A stretch of DNA of 64,000 nucleotides from Chryseobacterium sp. CH21 (lineage in GTDB: Bacteria > Bacteroidota > Bacteroidia > Flavobacteriales > Weeksellaceae). This document shows, one piece after another, positions 28,521 to 38,369 of this stretch; the first letter of the stretch is position 1; each line of letters opens with the position of its first letter. The translations under genes and the position numbers were made by a program. Below the pieces are notes generated by a model. That model saw only the letters and a program-made list of their open reading frames with translations, did not search any database and was not told where the DNA came from. The stretch lies in NCBI RefSeq assembly GCF_004119445.1, contig NZ_QICI01000050.1, positions 124,001 to 188,000 of the forward strand, in the 5' to 3' direction.

Positions 28521-28556
28521 GTCATTCTGAACGAAGCGGAGCGCAGTGAAGAATCT
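28521..28556. repeat. Dispersed intergenic repeat
   Basis: GTCATTCTGAACGAAGCGGA and the following GCGCAGTGAAGAATCT fit a short repeat type common between genes in Bacteroidetes genomes. I infer the family from its wording; only one clear copy is in this window. Confidence 0.5.
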
Positions 28557-28571
28557 TACTCTATCTCTTCA

Positions 28572-31112
28572 TTAAGCTTTTTGTTCAGCTGCAATCTCTT
28601 TTTTCTTGTTCTTATTCATCCAGAAAATTCCAAAGGCAGATAATAGTATAAATAATCCGAATGAAAGAAGAGAAACCCATTTCCCTTTTTCAATCACTTC
28701 CGGTTCGAAAACCATTCTGATATGGTGATTTCCCGCCGGAACATGTACTGCACGAAGTAAATAATCTGCTTTGATGTATGGAACTTCTTTTTCATCTACC
28801 AGCACTTTCCATCCGTGAGGATAATACACTTCAGAGAATACTGCTAATTGAGGAGTTTTCGACTGAGATTTAAATTCAAGTTCGTTTGGCTGATATTTCG
28901 TCAGATTGATAAATGCGGTAGAATCTGCCTGAATAGGTTTGTCTGAAAAATAGGCTTTATCAGATGAAGCAATAACTGCTGTCTTTTTGTTGTCGATAGT
29001 TCCGATAGATTTAATTTCCTGATTAGGACTATCTACGAACTTCAGGTCACTTACAAACCATGCATTACCATTGGCTTTTGGGTTAGGAACAACCTGTGGC
29101 TGATCAGGACCTCCGAAAACCAGATATTTAGCATTTAATAAGTTTAATACATTAGGGGTTTTTACGCTGTCGATACTATTGATGTATTCATTCAGAACAT
29201 CATCATATCTTCTTAATTTTACAGCGTGATAACCACCAATTGAAGCTTTAAAATAAGAGGTATTGGTTTCACTTGTTACTCCCAAAGTCTGGTTGTAAAT
29301 TCTGTAGTGAGTTTTATCTTTTTCAGCGATAGTCTCCAATGTTTTATTGATGTTCACATTGGCTAAAATAGATTCCAGATTTGGATTTTCCTGAACTTTT
29401 TCAGCCAAAAGATCTGAACTTTCTGTCTGGAAAGGATTTTCTGCAAAGATTTTATCTACATAGTTTTCATCGTTTAAATAGCGCTTGTTTACAGTCCAAA
29501 GATCAAATAAACTCACGACTCCGATTACTACCAATGCAATATTCTGATTAAGCTTTTTCTTTAAAGTTAAGAATAATGCTGCAGCTGTAATGGCTACATA
29601 GATAAATGCTTTTATAGCATCTATTCTGAATAATTTATATCTTTCATCTACAAGATAATCGAGTAGGAAAGGAGGAAAATAAGTCTTTTCGCCTTCTGTT
29701 GAAAACCCTAATAATGATTTTCCAAAGATTAAAAGAATCAATAACAATCCTAAAGTTCCACCCCCTACATAAAGAAGAATTTTCTGTTTGTATTCCTCAG
29801 TCAATTTTTCGTCTGTAAAGAATCTGTATAATCCCAGAATAGCAATCAGAGGGAATAATAGCTCTACAACCACTAAAATAGAAGATGGTGCTCTGAATTT
29901 ATTATAGAACGGTACATAATCAATAAAGAAGTCCGATAAAGGCATAAAGTTGCTTCCCCAAGCCAGTAAAATTGTCAGGATGGAGGCTCCTAAAATCCAG
30001 TAACGGTATTTTTTTGATGCAAAGAAAAATCCTAATAGAGCAAGGAAACAAACAATAGCTCCCTGATAAGCAGGTCCTGAAGTTCCCGGCTGATCTCCCC
30101 AATACGTCATTCCGCCGAAACCTTTGGAGATTCTGTCCATTTCTGCCTGTGAACCTACATTTTCCTGAACCAGTTCCTGAACTTTGTTCATCATCTCTTT
30201 CCCTTCCGGTTCCTGGCTTCCTCCACCCATTAATCTTGGGATGAAAAGGTTTAAGGTTTCAAGCTGTCCATAGCTCCACATCAGCATACTTTCTTTATCC
30301 ATTCCGGATTTCCCTGAAATATGACTGTCGTTATCTAAAATCTGTTTTCCACGTACGGTTTCTTTTACATATTCAGAATTGGCCATGATTCTTTGTGAAT
30401 TCATTCCAACTCCAATAATACATGATGCGGCGATAATTCCTGATGAGATCAGGAAGTGCTTCATTGGTGTCTTTTTCTGAATGGCTCTGATGAGCTCAGA
30501 CAAGAATAAGAATCCTAGTGCAAGGAAAAGATAATAGGTCATCTGTGGGTGATTGGCTGCAATCTGTAACCCCATAAAGAGGGTTGTGACGATGAATCCC
30601 CAGATGTATTGTTTTCTGATATAAACGAGTAAAATTCCAGCTAATAGCGGGGCAAAATATTCAATGGTGTTTACTTTACCATTATGTCCGGCCGCAATAA
30701 TAATGTAAAAATAGGTCGAAAGCCCGAAGAAAGTGGCTCCTAAGAGTGCATACTTCCAGTTTCTGACCACTACCATTCCCAAAAGGAAAAATCCTGCGAA
30801 AAGCAGAAAAAGATAATTGACCGGCCTTGGCAGGAAATTCAGATTGCTGTCGATTTTTTTGATGATGTCACCTTTGAACTGGCTTCCCATCTGATAAGTC
30901 GGCATTCCCCCAAACATAGAGTCGCTCCAATAGGTTTCATTTCCTGTATTCGCTCTATAGTCGAGCAGTTCTTTTGCTCCTCCTCTGTACTGCACAATAT
31001 CGTGCTGGAAAAGCTGTTTTCCTGTAAATACAGGAGTAGAATATAAAAATGCTAAAACTATAAATACTACTAATGAAGCTGCAATATAAATTAAGTTTTT
31101 ATTTTTTGCCAT
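28572..31112 (-). CDS. YfhO family membrane protein
   Basis: 846 residues. An N-terminal membrane part with about 11-13 hydrophobic segments reaches to residue 540, followed by a soluble C-terminal domain and one last transmembrane segment near 815-835. The first loop has the acidic and Arg-rich pattern (QHDIVQYRGGAKELLDYR) of YfhO proteins, which are distantly related to GT-C glycosyltransferases and in Gram-positive species decorate wall polymers. Its exact role here is unknown. It is upstream of a GT4 gene in the same direction. Confidence 0.85.
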   Translation of the reverse strand: MAKNKNLIYIAASLVVFIVLAFLYSTPVFTGKQLFQHDIVQYRGGAKELLDYRANTGNETYWSDSMFGGMPTYQMGSQFKGDIIKKIDSNLNFLPRPVNYLFLLFAGFFLLGMVVVRNWKYALLGATFFGLSTYFYIIIAAGHNGKVNTIEYFAPLLAGILLVYIRKQYIWGFIVTTLFMGLQIAANHPQMTYYLFLALGFLFLSELIRAIQKKTPMKHFLISSGIIAASCIIGVGMNSQRIMANSEYVKETVRGKQILDNDSHISGKSGMDKESMLMWSYGQLETLNLFIPRLMGGGSQEPEGKEMMNKVQELVQENVGSQAEMDRISKGFGGMTYWGDQPGTSGPAYQGAIVCFLALLGFFFASKKYRYWILGASILTILLAWGSNFMPLSDFFIDYVPFYNKFRAPSSILVVVELLFPLIAILGLYRFFTDEKLTEEYKQKILLYVGGGTLGLLLILLIFGKSLLGFSTEGEKTYFPPFLLDYLVDERYKLFRIDAIKAFIYVAITAAALFLTLKKKLNQNIALVVIGVVSLFDLWTVNKRYLNDENYVDKIFAENPFQTESSDLLAEKVQENPNLESILANVNINKTLETIAEKDKTHYRIYNQTLGVTSETNTSYFKASIGGYHAVKLRRYDDVLNEYINSIDSVKTPNVLNLLNAKYLVFGGPDQPQVVPNPKANGNAWFVSDLKFVDSPNQEIKSIGTIDNKKTAVIASSDKAYFSDKPIQADSTAFINLTKYQPNELEFKSQSKTPQLAVFSEVYYPHGWKVLVDEKEVPYIKADYLLRAVHVPAGNHHIRMVFEPEVIEKGKWVSLLSFGLFILLSAFGIFWMNKNKKKEIAAEQKA

Positions 31113-31142
31113 GCTGGTTATTATCTTTTATTTCTTGGAATT

Positions 31143-31373
31143 TTACCTTTTGTCCTTACTCTCTTTCACCTCTTCAAAGTCTACAGTTTCTGCATCCCAA
31201 TTGAGGTTCTGTTTGTTATTCTTATTCGAGTTGTGTATGTCCTGCTGTCCGTTGTTTTGATTGTGGTTATTAAAACGGTAACTATAAAACGTCTTAAAGA
31301 AAATTCTTTTCAGAATGTTCCAGACAAAGAAAATAATAATGGCAGTGAGTACTAACTCAAGAATGTACTTCAT
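31143..31373 (-). CDS. DUF4834 family protein
   Basis: 76 residues. One N-terminal membrane segment (about 4-22) is followed by a low-complexity Asn/Gln linker and an acidic end (WDAETVDFEEVKE), the layout of DUF4834 proteins of Bacteroidetes, whose function is unknown. It lies 30 bases upstream of YfhO on the same strand, so both are probably one transcript. Confidence 0.75.
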   Translation of the reverse strand: MKYILELVLTAIIIFFVWNILKRIFFKTFYSYRFNNHNQNNGQQDIHNSNKNNKQNLNWDAETVDFEEVKESKDKR

Positions 31374-31431
31374 AATTTTAAAATTTAAAGTTCAGGGCTT
31401 AAAGTTTAAACCCTGAATACATTTAATTCAG

Positions 31432-32481
31432 TTATTTAGCAGATGGGTTTACCATTACAGAAGAATTAGAAACGCTTTTCATGGACTGAGATTGTTTTCC
31501 ATCAGAAATAGTTTCTATCTGTGTCGTTTTTACGGTAATATTCTGGTTGGTAATCCATCCTGTGCTTTCGTCAAACTTAATGGTTCCGTTCTGAACCAGT
31601 TCACTGCTCAGACTGTGGGTGATTGGTCCCTGAGCTTTCTTTTCGGTTTTCTTAGGAATACCTCCGGTTACTGCAATTTCTGCAGCTCCGTTTCCTAAGC
31701 TTTTCATTACATAATTGGATGTTACTTTTACGTTTCCGCTTGGATCAGCATTTTCAGAAGTTGACCATTTCTCACCAATTTTCACTCCTTTTTTAGGAAT
31801 AATCATCAGGTTTTTATGGAACTGATCTTTTAATACTTTTTCATTGAACGATTGTTTAAGGCTTGCTACTACGCTTTCTTTTTGATTGGCATCTTTGATA
31901 AGAGTACCTACAGCCGTTGCTACTTTAGTATAAACAGCATCAAAACCTGTGATGGAAATTACATTACCTTTTGTATCCATTTTCATGGCTAGTTTATTTC
32001 CGGTAAGCGCTTTGTTTACATTCCAGATCATTTTAAGATCATCTTCTTTAGGAATAGGTAATTTTGTATCTACCACAACTGTTTTTCCTTGTGCAGACTG
32101 AGAGTTTCTTTTCGCAACAAGATTAAGGGTCATTTCGTATACGTTCCCTTTAATGTCATTCACGACAAAGTTCATTTCATCTGTAGACTCGCTGGTTGCA
32201 GTCATAGATTTCCCCTGAGGATCTGTCATTGTTTTTACATCTCTCTGATACGTAGTAAGAGGGTAAGCCTTTCCTTTTTCAAGCTTGAAAGTTTGTGTAA
32301 TAACACCTGCAGAATCTTTTATTGCAGGGTTTTCTGCCACTTTCGCTACAGAATCAGCAGGAACTTCTACCGTTACTGTTTTTCCGGTTTTAGGATCTAC
32401 TTTCGTTATTTTTGCTGTTTCTTTTTTACAAGATACAAGAGCTATTGATGATATAAGCGCAAGCGCTGCAATGTTCTTCAT
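31432..32481 (-). CDS. DUF6263 family lipoprotein
   Basis: 349 residues. A lipoprotein signal ends in ALVSC (Cys at residue 18). The rest is a beta-rich domain of the DUF6263 type, with a Lys/Thr/Val segment (KVDPKTGKTVTVEVPADS) after the signal and PIPKEDDLKMIWNVNKALTG in the middle. No catalytic residues are evident; the family is widespread in flavobacteria and of unknown function. It is 58 bases upstream of DUF4834, on the same strand. Confidence 0.75.
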   Translation of the reverse strand: MKNIAALALISSIALVSCKKETAKITKVDPKTGKTVTVEVPADSVAKVAENPAIKDSAGVITQTFKLEKGKAYPLTTYQRDVKTMTDPQGKSMTATSESTDEMNFVVNDIKGNVYEMTLNLVAKRNSQSAQGKTVVVDTKLPIPKEDDLKMIWNVNKALTGNKLAMKMDTKGNVISITGFDAVYTKVATAVGTLIKDANQKESVVASLKQSFNEKVLKDQFHKNLMIIPKKGVKIGEKWSTSENADPSGNVKVTSNYVMKSLGNGAAEIAVTGGIPKKTEKKAQGPITHSLSSELVQNGTIKFDESTGWITNQNITVKTTQIETISDGKQSQSMKSVSNSSVMVNPSAK

Positions 32482-32495
32482 TTGATTTTTTAACT

Positions 32496-33617
32496 TTATT
32501 TTTTACTACTATTTCTTAATATATTATCGGCAATATCCTGTAATATCCCCTGAGATTCACCATCCGATTCATTAGACAACACTACCACTCCCATATTTTT
32601 TGAAGGATAGATCTGAAGGATGCTTGAAAAACCAAATGTACCTCCAGTATGATAAATGGTTTGCGTTCCGTCTTCATAAGTATGTATTCTCCAGTACAGC
32701 CCAATTCTATCCTCTTCACTCTTCACAAGAGGAGTATGTGAAGCTTTTACATACTTGTCGCTGTCATTCAAATGGTATTGCATGTATTTCACCAGATCTC
32801 CTGTAGTGGATTGAATTCCCCCTGCCGGAGCAAAAATGGTTGTGAAATTTCTGGGCATTACCTTCCCTTTTTCGTTATAGCAAGTCAATAGCTGTGTAGA
32901 ATTCGTACCAACAATGGTGTGAGTCATTTTCAGAGGTTTTGTAATGTGCTCTGAAAGCAGTTCTCCATAGCTTTTATGATATACATTTTCCAGAATATCT
33001 CCCACAATCTGTGTTCCTACATTGGAATACTTATATTGCGTTCCCGGTACAAAATCTATTTTAGCATGATGTAGATCTTCATAAAACTTCTTTTTTGAAT
33101 AGTTTTTATAAAAATCTGCCAGTGCCATAGCAACAGAGTCCATCGGTTTTTTGAAGGTTTCCGACTGATCCGGTAAAAACTGTGGCAATCCTGATGAATG
33201 ATTGGTAAGATTAGCAATCGTTATCGGATGCTTTTCAAATTCAAGGTTAGGATAATTTTCTTTTAAATATTTCCGGATATCATCATCCATTTTAATTTTA
33301 CCATCTACTGAAGCATGTGCCAGAAGGGTTCCGGTAAATGTTTTGGTGATAGATGCAATTTCATATAGACTTTGTGAAGTCGGAAGTTCAGATTTTCCGA
33401 TTTCTGTGGTTCCATAATTATAAAAATAACTTTTACCATCTCTAATAATACCTATTGAAATTCCTACGCGGGCAGGATTTTGCATATAAGCAAGTGCTTC
33501 TTTCTGAACCATCTTATCAAGTTCTGTCACAAGACGGTTATCTGTGGCTGTATTTTTTGTCTGTGCATTCAAAACGAATGGAGCAAAAAATAATGGTAAA
33601 AGTGTTTTTATATTCAT
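32496..33617 (-). CDS. Serine hydrolase, beta-lactamase class C/penicillin-binding type
   Basis: 373 residues with a signal peptide (to about residue 18, ...FVLNAQ). The three motifs are present in order: SxxK as SITK (about residue 90, nucleophile Ser), YxN as YSN (about 197), and a KTG-like HTGG (about 323). Such enzymes are D-Ala-D-Ala carboxypeptidases, esterases or AmpC-like beta-lactamases; an HTGG instead of KTG favours an esterase or peptidase over a true beta-lactamase. It is exported to the periplasm. The next gene on the same strand starts 14 bases downstream. Confidence 0.85.
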   Translation of the reverse strand: MNIKTLLPLFFAPFVLNAQTKNTATDNRLVTELDKMVQKEALAYMQNPARVGISIGIIRDGKSYFYNYGTTEIGKSELPTSQSLYEIASITKTFTGTLLAHASVDGKIKMDDDIRKYLKENYPNLEFEKHPITIANLTNHSSGLPQFLPDQSETFKKPMDSVAMALADFYKNYSKKKFYEDLHHAKIDFVPGTQYKYSNVGTQIVGDILENVYHKSYGELLSEHITKPLKMTHTIVGTNSTQLLTCYNEKGKVMPRNFTTIFAPAGGIQSTTGDLVKYMQYHLNDSDKYVKASHTPLVKSEEDRIGLYWRIHTYEDGTQTIYHTGGTFGFSSILQIYPSKNMGVVVLSNESDGESQGILQDIADNILRNSSKK

Positions 33618-33620
33618 GAT

Positions 33621-34379
33621 TTAAGGATTGGGTATTACGGTCATTTTCTGTCTTACCGCTTCATACAAAATCGCTCCACATGCTACTGAAACATTCAGAG
33701 ATTGAGTTTTTCCTTCAATAGGAAGTTTTATTTTTTCGTCAGCATGATGCAGAACTTCTTTAGAAATACCTGTTTCTTCATTTCCCATCACAATAGCACA
33801 TGGTTCTGTGAAGTTCACATCATAGATTAATTTCTGAGCTTTTTCGCTGGCAGCATATACCGAAATTCCGCTTTGCTGAAGAAAATCTACAGTGTGTGCC
33901 AAATTGTTTTCTTTGCATATTTTGATATTATAAATACCTCCTGCAGAAGTTTTTATAGCATCAGAGTTGATAGGTGCTGCCCCTTTTTCAGGAATGATAA
34001 CGGCATCAATTCCTACACATTCTGCTGTTCTGCAGATTGCTCCGAAGTTTCTTACATCTGTAAGTCTGTCCAGAATCAAAAGAAAAGGAGTTTTCCCCTG
34101 TTCAAATAATTGCGGAACAATATCCTCCACCTTATGAAACGGTACATCCGAGATAAAAGCAACCACACCCTGGTGGTTTTTTCTTGTAAAACGGTTTAAT
34201 TTTTCAACCGGAACATAATTGGGACGGATTTTATTTTTAGCTAAAATTGCCTTTAATTCAGCATAAATAGGACCCTGAAGTGCATTCTGCACAAAGATCT
34301 TGTCAATAGTTTTTCCTGCTTCAATGGCTTCAATCACGGGACGCAGCCCGAAAATAAAATCGTCTTTTTTATCTGTCAT
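33621..34379 (-). CDS. rlmB: 23S rRNA (guanosine-2'-O)-methyltransferase RlmB
   Basis: 252 residues of the SpoU/TrmH family. An N-terminal substrate-binding domain (FIFGLRPVIEAIEAGKTIDK, to about 75) precedes the trefoil-knot catalytic domain with the three motifs DVRNFGAICRTAE, VMGNEETGIS and LPIEGKTQSLNVSVACG. It methylates G2251 (E. coli numbering) of 23S rRNA. It overlaps no neighbour and is three bases from the next gene's stop, so it belongs to one operon with the serine hydrolase. TrmH-like activity on tRNA cannot be ruled out, but the N-terminal domain favours RlmB. Confidence 0.88.
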   Translation of the reverse strand: MTDKKDDFIFGLRPVIEAIEAGKTIDKIFVQNALQGPIYAELKAILAKNKIRPNYVPVEKLNRFTRKNHQGVVAFISDVPFHKVEDIVPQLFEQGKTPFLLILDRLTDVRNFGAICRTAECVGIDAVIIPEKGAAPINSDAIKTSAGGIYNIKICKENNLAHTVDFLQQSGISVYAASEKAQKLIYDVNFTEPCAIVMGNEETGISKEVLHHADEKIKLPIEGKTQSLNVSVACGAILYEAVRQKMTVIPNP

Positions 34380-34482
34380 CTTATTATTTTAAATAGTGAG
34401 TTGTAAAATGTGAATTTTCTTCGTAAGTCGATCTGGCCGATGCGTATTCACATTTGACCATTGACTTGCACAGCAAAATTCA

Positions 34483-34956
34483 CTATCTCCCTTTTTCCCC
34501 TAAAATTGCCCTTTTCTGAGCCATCACATATCCATAGTGAAGACTTTCATGCATATTGTTGAAGATAATGGCATCCTGAATACTTTTCAGATCCATCCCA
34601 AAACTTGTAGTATATGGAGTGTAGTCTGAGAAGAAATCACTGTCATAATCCTTCATTAAAATCTTCGAAGTTTCCGTTAGTAAAAATTCCAGATCTTCTA
34701 CTTCAGATTTCTGAACATTTAAGTTGGGTAAAGTCCCTTTTTTATAGGTTTCAATCCAGTATTTATCAATACGGAAAGGGTTTCCACTCAGGTAATAATG
34801 CAGAAGCTGCTGTGTAGCAACAGTATGTGCAATATTCCAGTAGATATTGTTGTTGAAACCGTCCGGAATCAGAATCAGATCTTCATGAGAGGTATTCTGA
34901 AGGACGTCTAAAAGATTCTTTCTTACCTGTCTGTGCGCTTGAAAATGATAATTCAT
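34483..34956 (-). CDS. DinB superfamily protein
   Basis: 157 residues, a helical bundle with the three-histidine metal site of DinB proteins (NIAHTVATQQ and MHESLHYGY; His near 49, 135 and 139). The family covers metal-dependent S-transferases for low-molecular-weight thiols, such as bacillithiol transferases. A YpdA-like protein in the same window makes a thiol link possible, but only as inference. The gene stands alone with its own promoter (34979-35009). Confidence 0.72.
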   Translation of the reverse strand: MNYHFQAHRQVRKNLLDVLQNTSHEDLILIPDGFNNNIYWNIAHTVATQQLLHYYLSGNPFRIDKYWIETYKKGTLPNLNVQKSEVEDLEFLLTETSKILMKDYDSDFFSDYTPYTTSFGMDLKSIQDAIIFNNMHESLHYGYVMAQKRAILGEKGR

Positions 34957-34978
34957 TTTGCAAAATTTTTAATCACCA

Positions 34979-35009
34979 AAAATAGTTTAATAAACTGGAA
35001 ATGACAATT
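34979..35009 (-). promoter_or_regulatory. Promoter of the DinB gene
   Basis: On the minus strand TTG (35007-35009) is followed after 20 bases by TATTTTTG (34979-34986), a good TTG-N17-23-TAnnTTTG promoter. Confidence 0.6.
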
Positions 35010-35139
35010 TTTTTGGGTAGAGGATTAAAGTTAAAATTTTTTAACTATTCGGAAAAAGATTAAACTAAGGTTGTTTTTTTGACGGATTTTTGTTGGTATC
35101 AGAGTGTTTTTACGTTTATTTTTATAGTTTGATAAATAT

Positions 35140-35174
35140 AAAAACCCTTCTGAGGAAATTTCACAGAGGGTTTT
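35140..35174 (-). terminator. Terminator of the PNGase F-like gene
   Basis: AAAACCCT and AGGGTTTT, extended by CTG/CAG with a bulge, form the stem downstream of the T9SS gene. A T-rich stretch follows on the minus strand. Confidence 0.65.
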
Positions 35175-35203
35175 GTTATTTTATTTCAGGCTCTGTAAGC
35201 CGG

Positions 35204-36538
35204 TTATTTTTTTATGATTTTATGTTTAAAGGAGGTTCCGTCTTTTAAAACAATGCTTAGAAAATAAACTCCTGTGCTGTATTGGGAAAGATCTATTCTG
35301 CTCTCATTATAAGTTTCAGAAAGTTTTCTGCCTTCTATATTGAATAGACTTATTGACTTGATTTCTACTTTAGATTGTAAATTCACAAAGTCAGAAGTGG
35401 GGTTGGGATATATATTTACATCCACTGTTTTAATATCTTTTACATTCAATGTTGCATTGCTTTTTCCCTGCATATAAACTGATAGCATAACATCACCCTG
35501 CTGTTGATTGAAGACTGCTGTTGGAATTGTGTGTTTCAAAGTATGGTTACCCGCAGTTAAGCTTGGTAATGTAAATTCTCTGATAGGTACAGAATTTCCA
35601 GGACACCAGTTGTTCCATGAAGTCCAGTCTGCAAAACTTTTAGGAGAAGCCCCGTAAATTCCGTTTCCTTGAGTATTGTATACACGGTAGGGTTCACACG
35701 AAATACCTCCGGGTGTATAGGTGAGAACCTGTACATCATCTATATAGGTATAGTTTTGTCTTCTGATGTATTCTTCACCACCGCTATTAGCGCCATGAGG
35801 AGTAGAAATTACAAAAAAACGGGCATTAGTAACAGAGTTCGGAAGATTAAAAGTAACAATTCTAACCGTTTCTCCGGTGACATCGGTGCTGTTGTAATTA
35901 TTGAGTCTGTTATAACTTAATATAGGCACAAGGCTATTGCTGTCGGTAGGAGTAGCACCTGTATCTGTTGAAAAAAAAGTAAGTGTTCCTGAAAAAACAT
36001 CAATTCTGCCAGAGCAGCCTGAAACCTGGGTTTGAGCAGCATAAGGAACACCAAAAACATCCAATTCCATATACAGATCATACGCGTTTCGTAAGGCAAT
36101 ATCATGAAATATGTTGTATAAATTACTCACGTCATAAGTATAAGGAACTTCTGAAGGTGTTCTGTTTTTATTCATGAAAGGAGTGATATATCTGCCAACT
36201 TCAATTCTTTTAACATTAGGATCATTGATGGTATAAGTAGATTGATTTTTAGGAACCATAGCTAAAAAAACTTCACCAAGACGGTCATAATTATCACACA
36301 ATGCACCTATTGTGACACGCATAGCGATTTTAGCTTTGAAAGAATCTAATTCTGTATCAGTAAGTTTTCTTGTATATCTGGCATTATTCAGCCTGATCAA
36401 ACCAGTGGGTACAGGATTAGATACAGTAGCTGCATAGCCATCATAATAGACGGCATCTGAAATTAAATTTGTCATCGTCGTTTGGGATGAAACCAGATGG
36501 GTAATGAAAATACTGAAAAAGAATAGTCTTTTATACAT
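35204..36538 (-). CDS. PNGase F-like secreted amidase with T9SS sorting domain
   Basis: 444 residues. A signal peptide (to about 18) precedes two jelly-roll domains similar in pattern to Elizabethkingia PNGase F: CDNYDRLGEV corresponds to its CDEWDRYANV, whose Asp is catalytic (D85 here), RIEVGRYITPF to EIGRFITPY, and NWCPGNSVPIREF to GWCPGMAVPTRID. A Glu pair at 255-256 in GGEEY lies where the second acidic residue is expected. The enzyme would cut N-glycans from asparagine. The last 75 residues (VNIYPNPTSDFVNL to the end) are a type A C-terminal T9SS sorting signal, so it goes to the cell surface or outside. The likeness is to the fold and key residues; overall identity looks low. Confidence 0.72.
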   Translation of the reverse strand: MYKRLFFFSIFITHLVSSQTTMTNLISDAVYYDGYAATVSNPVPTGLIRLNNARYTRKLTDTELDSFKAKIAMRVTIGALCDNYDRLGEVFLAMVPKNQSTYTINDPNVKRIEVGRYITPFMNKNRTPSEVPYTYDVSNLYNIFHDIALRNAYDLYMELDVFGVPYAAQTQVSGCSGRIDVFSGTLTFFSTDTGATPTDSNSLVPILSYNRLNNYNSTDVTGETVRIVTFNLPNSVTNARFFVISTPHGANSGGEEYIRRQNYTYIDDVQVLTYTPGGISCEPYRVYNTQGNGIYGASPKSFADWTSWNNWCPGNSVPIREFTLPSLTAGNHTLKHTIPTAVFNQQQGDVMLSVYMQGKSNATLNVKDIKTVDVNIYPNPTSDFVNLQSKVEIKSISLFNIEGRKLSETYNESRIDLSQYSTGVYFLSIVLKDGTSFKHKIIKK

Positions 36539-36776
36539 GTTATTGATGTTTAGTGTAAATATATGAAATGTGTATCAAAATTAATTTTATTTTCTTTTGT
36601 TTTTGAACTTTGTGTATTTTTATTGTTAAATGCTTATTGTTTTTGAATTTAAGGTATGTTTTTCTGGAATATTTGCTTGTTTTTATCGGATTAAATGATG
36701 AAATATTTTTTTATTTGTTATAATCAAGGTTTTTATTGTTAAATTAGCATGGTATTCCAGATCAATGTTATTAATA

Positions 36777-38084
36777 ATGAAAAGAATTTTACTTTTAGCT
36801 TTGTTTTTTATTGTTACAGGAGTGAGCGCTCAGATCAATCTCAACATTGGGAGCTCAAATGTTGGTGTAGCTCCTGTAAGCAGTTTTTTTTCCTATTCCT
36901 ATGTACAGCAGATATATCCTAAACAGGAATTAAATGCCAATGCAGATGGTAATATTACAGGGCTCACATTTTATATAGATCCCTCCTCAACAATTATTGA
37001 ATCTTCAAACTGGACGGTGTATCTTGGGCATACATCAAAAACCTCTTTTTCTTCCGGTACAGACTGGATTCCTGCTGCACAGCTAACGCAGGTGTTCACA
37101 GGAGCTGTAACTAAAAATAATAATAAGGTTGACGTTGTTTTTACTACTCCGTTTAGTTATAATAATGTTGATAATCTGGTGGTTGCTGCAAAAGAAAACT
37201 CTCCGAATATCGATATTAATAATTTTGATGAAGCTTTTCATGTTTATCCTCATGTTCCTTATTCAACGCTGTATTATAAAGGAGACCGCGGAGTGGTAGA
37301 TATTGCGTCTCCTCCCGGAGGAATAAGAGCGGATTACAAATCATCTGTAACAATTTCAGGACTTACTCCTAGTGCCAGCCCAGCCTGTCCTTTCGTTGTT
37401 TATCCTGTAAATAATGCTCAGAATATTTCTTTAACTCCCAATTTCAGCTGGCTTCCCGTTTCTGGTGCTACTTCCTATAAAATTTCACTGGGAACAAGTT
37501 CCGGAAGTACTGATATTATTAATCAGCAAACAGTATCAGGAAATAGTTTTTCGCCTGCCAATGCACTTGTTGCGGGAACGACTTATTATTTAAAAGTAAC
37601 TTCAGTTTCAGGAAGTCTTCAGTCTTCAGGATGTTCAGAATTTATTTTTAAAACAGTTCCTCCTATACCTGTAAATGATGCATGTACGGGAGCATTGCCG
37701 GCATCAATATTTCCTTACACTTATACTCAGAATGATGCTGTATCTACAACTAACAATACTGGAAATATAAGTGTTTGTACAAGTAATGGAGATACTGGAA
37801 TGAATGATGGTACATGGTTTAAGCTTACAGGTGATGGCGCTCAGTATACCATTAAGGTGACCATGCCTTCCGGTAGTAGTTTTGATCCGCAGATAGGTGT
37901 CTATAGCGGAAGCTGCAGTAACCTGTCATGTACAGGAACTGTAGACGACGGTGGAGGAGGTACTGCTGAAACACTTACAATTACATCAGTATCAGGAACA
38001 GATTATTTTATAAATGTTGGAGCCTATGATGATGCTACAGATGCACCTGAAAATATCTTTACTATTACAATAACCAAACTTTAA
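36777..38084 (+). CDS. Secreted beta-rich protein, function unknown
   Basis: About 435 residues from the ATG at 36777; an in-frame ATG 12 bases upstream is possible. A signal peptide (MKRILLLALFFIVTGVSAQ) is followed by an N-terminal beta-domain, a central fibronectin type III-like stretch (NISLTPNFSWLPVSGATSYKI, about 215-290), and a C-terminal domain resembling pre-peptidase/CUB-like adhesive domains (DPQIGVYSGSC, then SGTDYFINVGAYD). No T9SS sorting tail is present, so surface retention is uncertain. It lies next to the PNGase F-like gene, in the opposite direction. Confidence 0.6.
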   Translation: MKRILLLALFFIVTGVSAQINLNIGSSNVGVAPVSSFFSYSYVQQIYPKQELNANADGNITGLTFYIDPSSTIIESSNWTVYLGHTSKTSFSSGTDWIPAAQLTQVFTGAVTKNNNKVDVVFTTPFSYNNVDNLVVAAKENSPNIDINNFDEAFHVYPHVPYSTLYYKGDRGVVDIASPPGGIRADYKSSVTISGLTPSASPACPFVVYPVNNAQNISLTPNFSWLPVSGATSYKISLGTSSGSTDIINQQTVSGNSFSPANALVAGTTYYLKVTSVSGSLQSSGCSEFIFKTVPPIPVNDACTGALPASIFPYTYTQNDAVSTTNNTGNISVCTSNGDTGMNDGTWFKLTGDGAQYTIKVTMPSGSSFDPQIGVYSGSCSNLSCTGTVDDGGGGTAETLTITSVSGTDYFINVGAYDDATDAPENIFTITITKL

Positions 38085-38369
38085 AACATTCAGAATTAAG
38101 GTTTTGATTAAAAAATAAAATGATAAATTTAAAATGTTACAAAAGAGATTTTGTGACATTTTTTATGAGTAATATCAAAAAACAGAAAGATGATTTGATG
38201 AGAATAATTTAAATTTTTGAATTTGTTTATACATAAGAAATTCAGCCTTATAGCTTTAAATATCTCGCTAATCCCGGATTTTTAACAAACTTTAACTCAA
38301 AAATAGCATTTATTGTGTTGATTAATGCAAGTATTTATCAGAAATTTACCACTTATTTTAAATCAAGCT

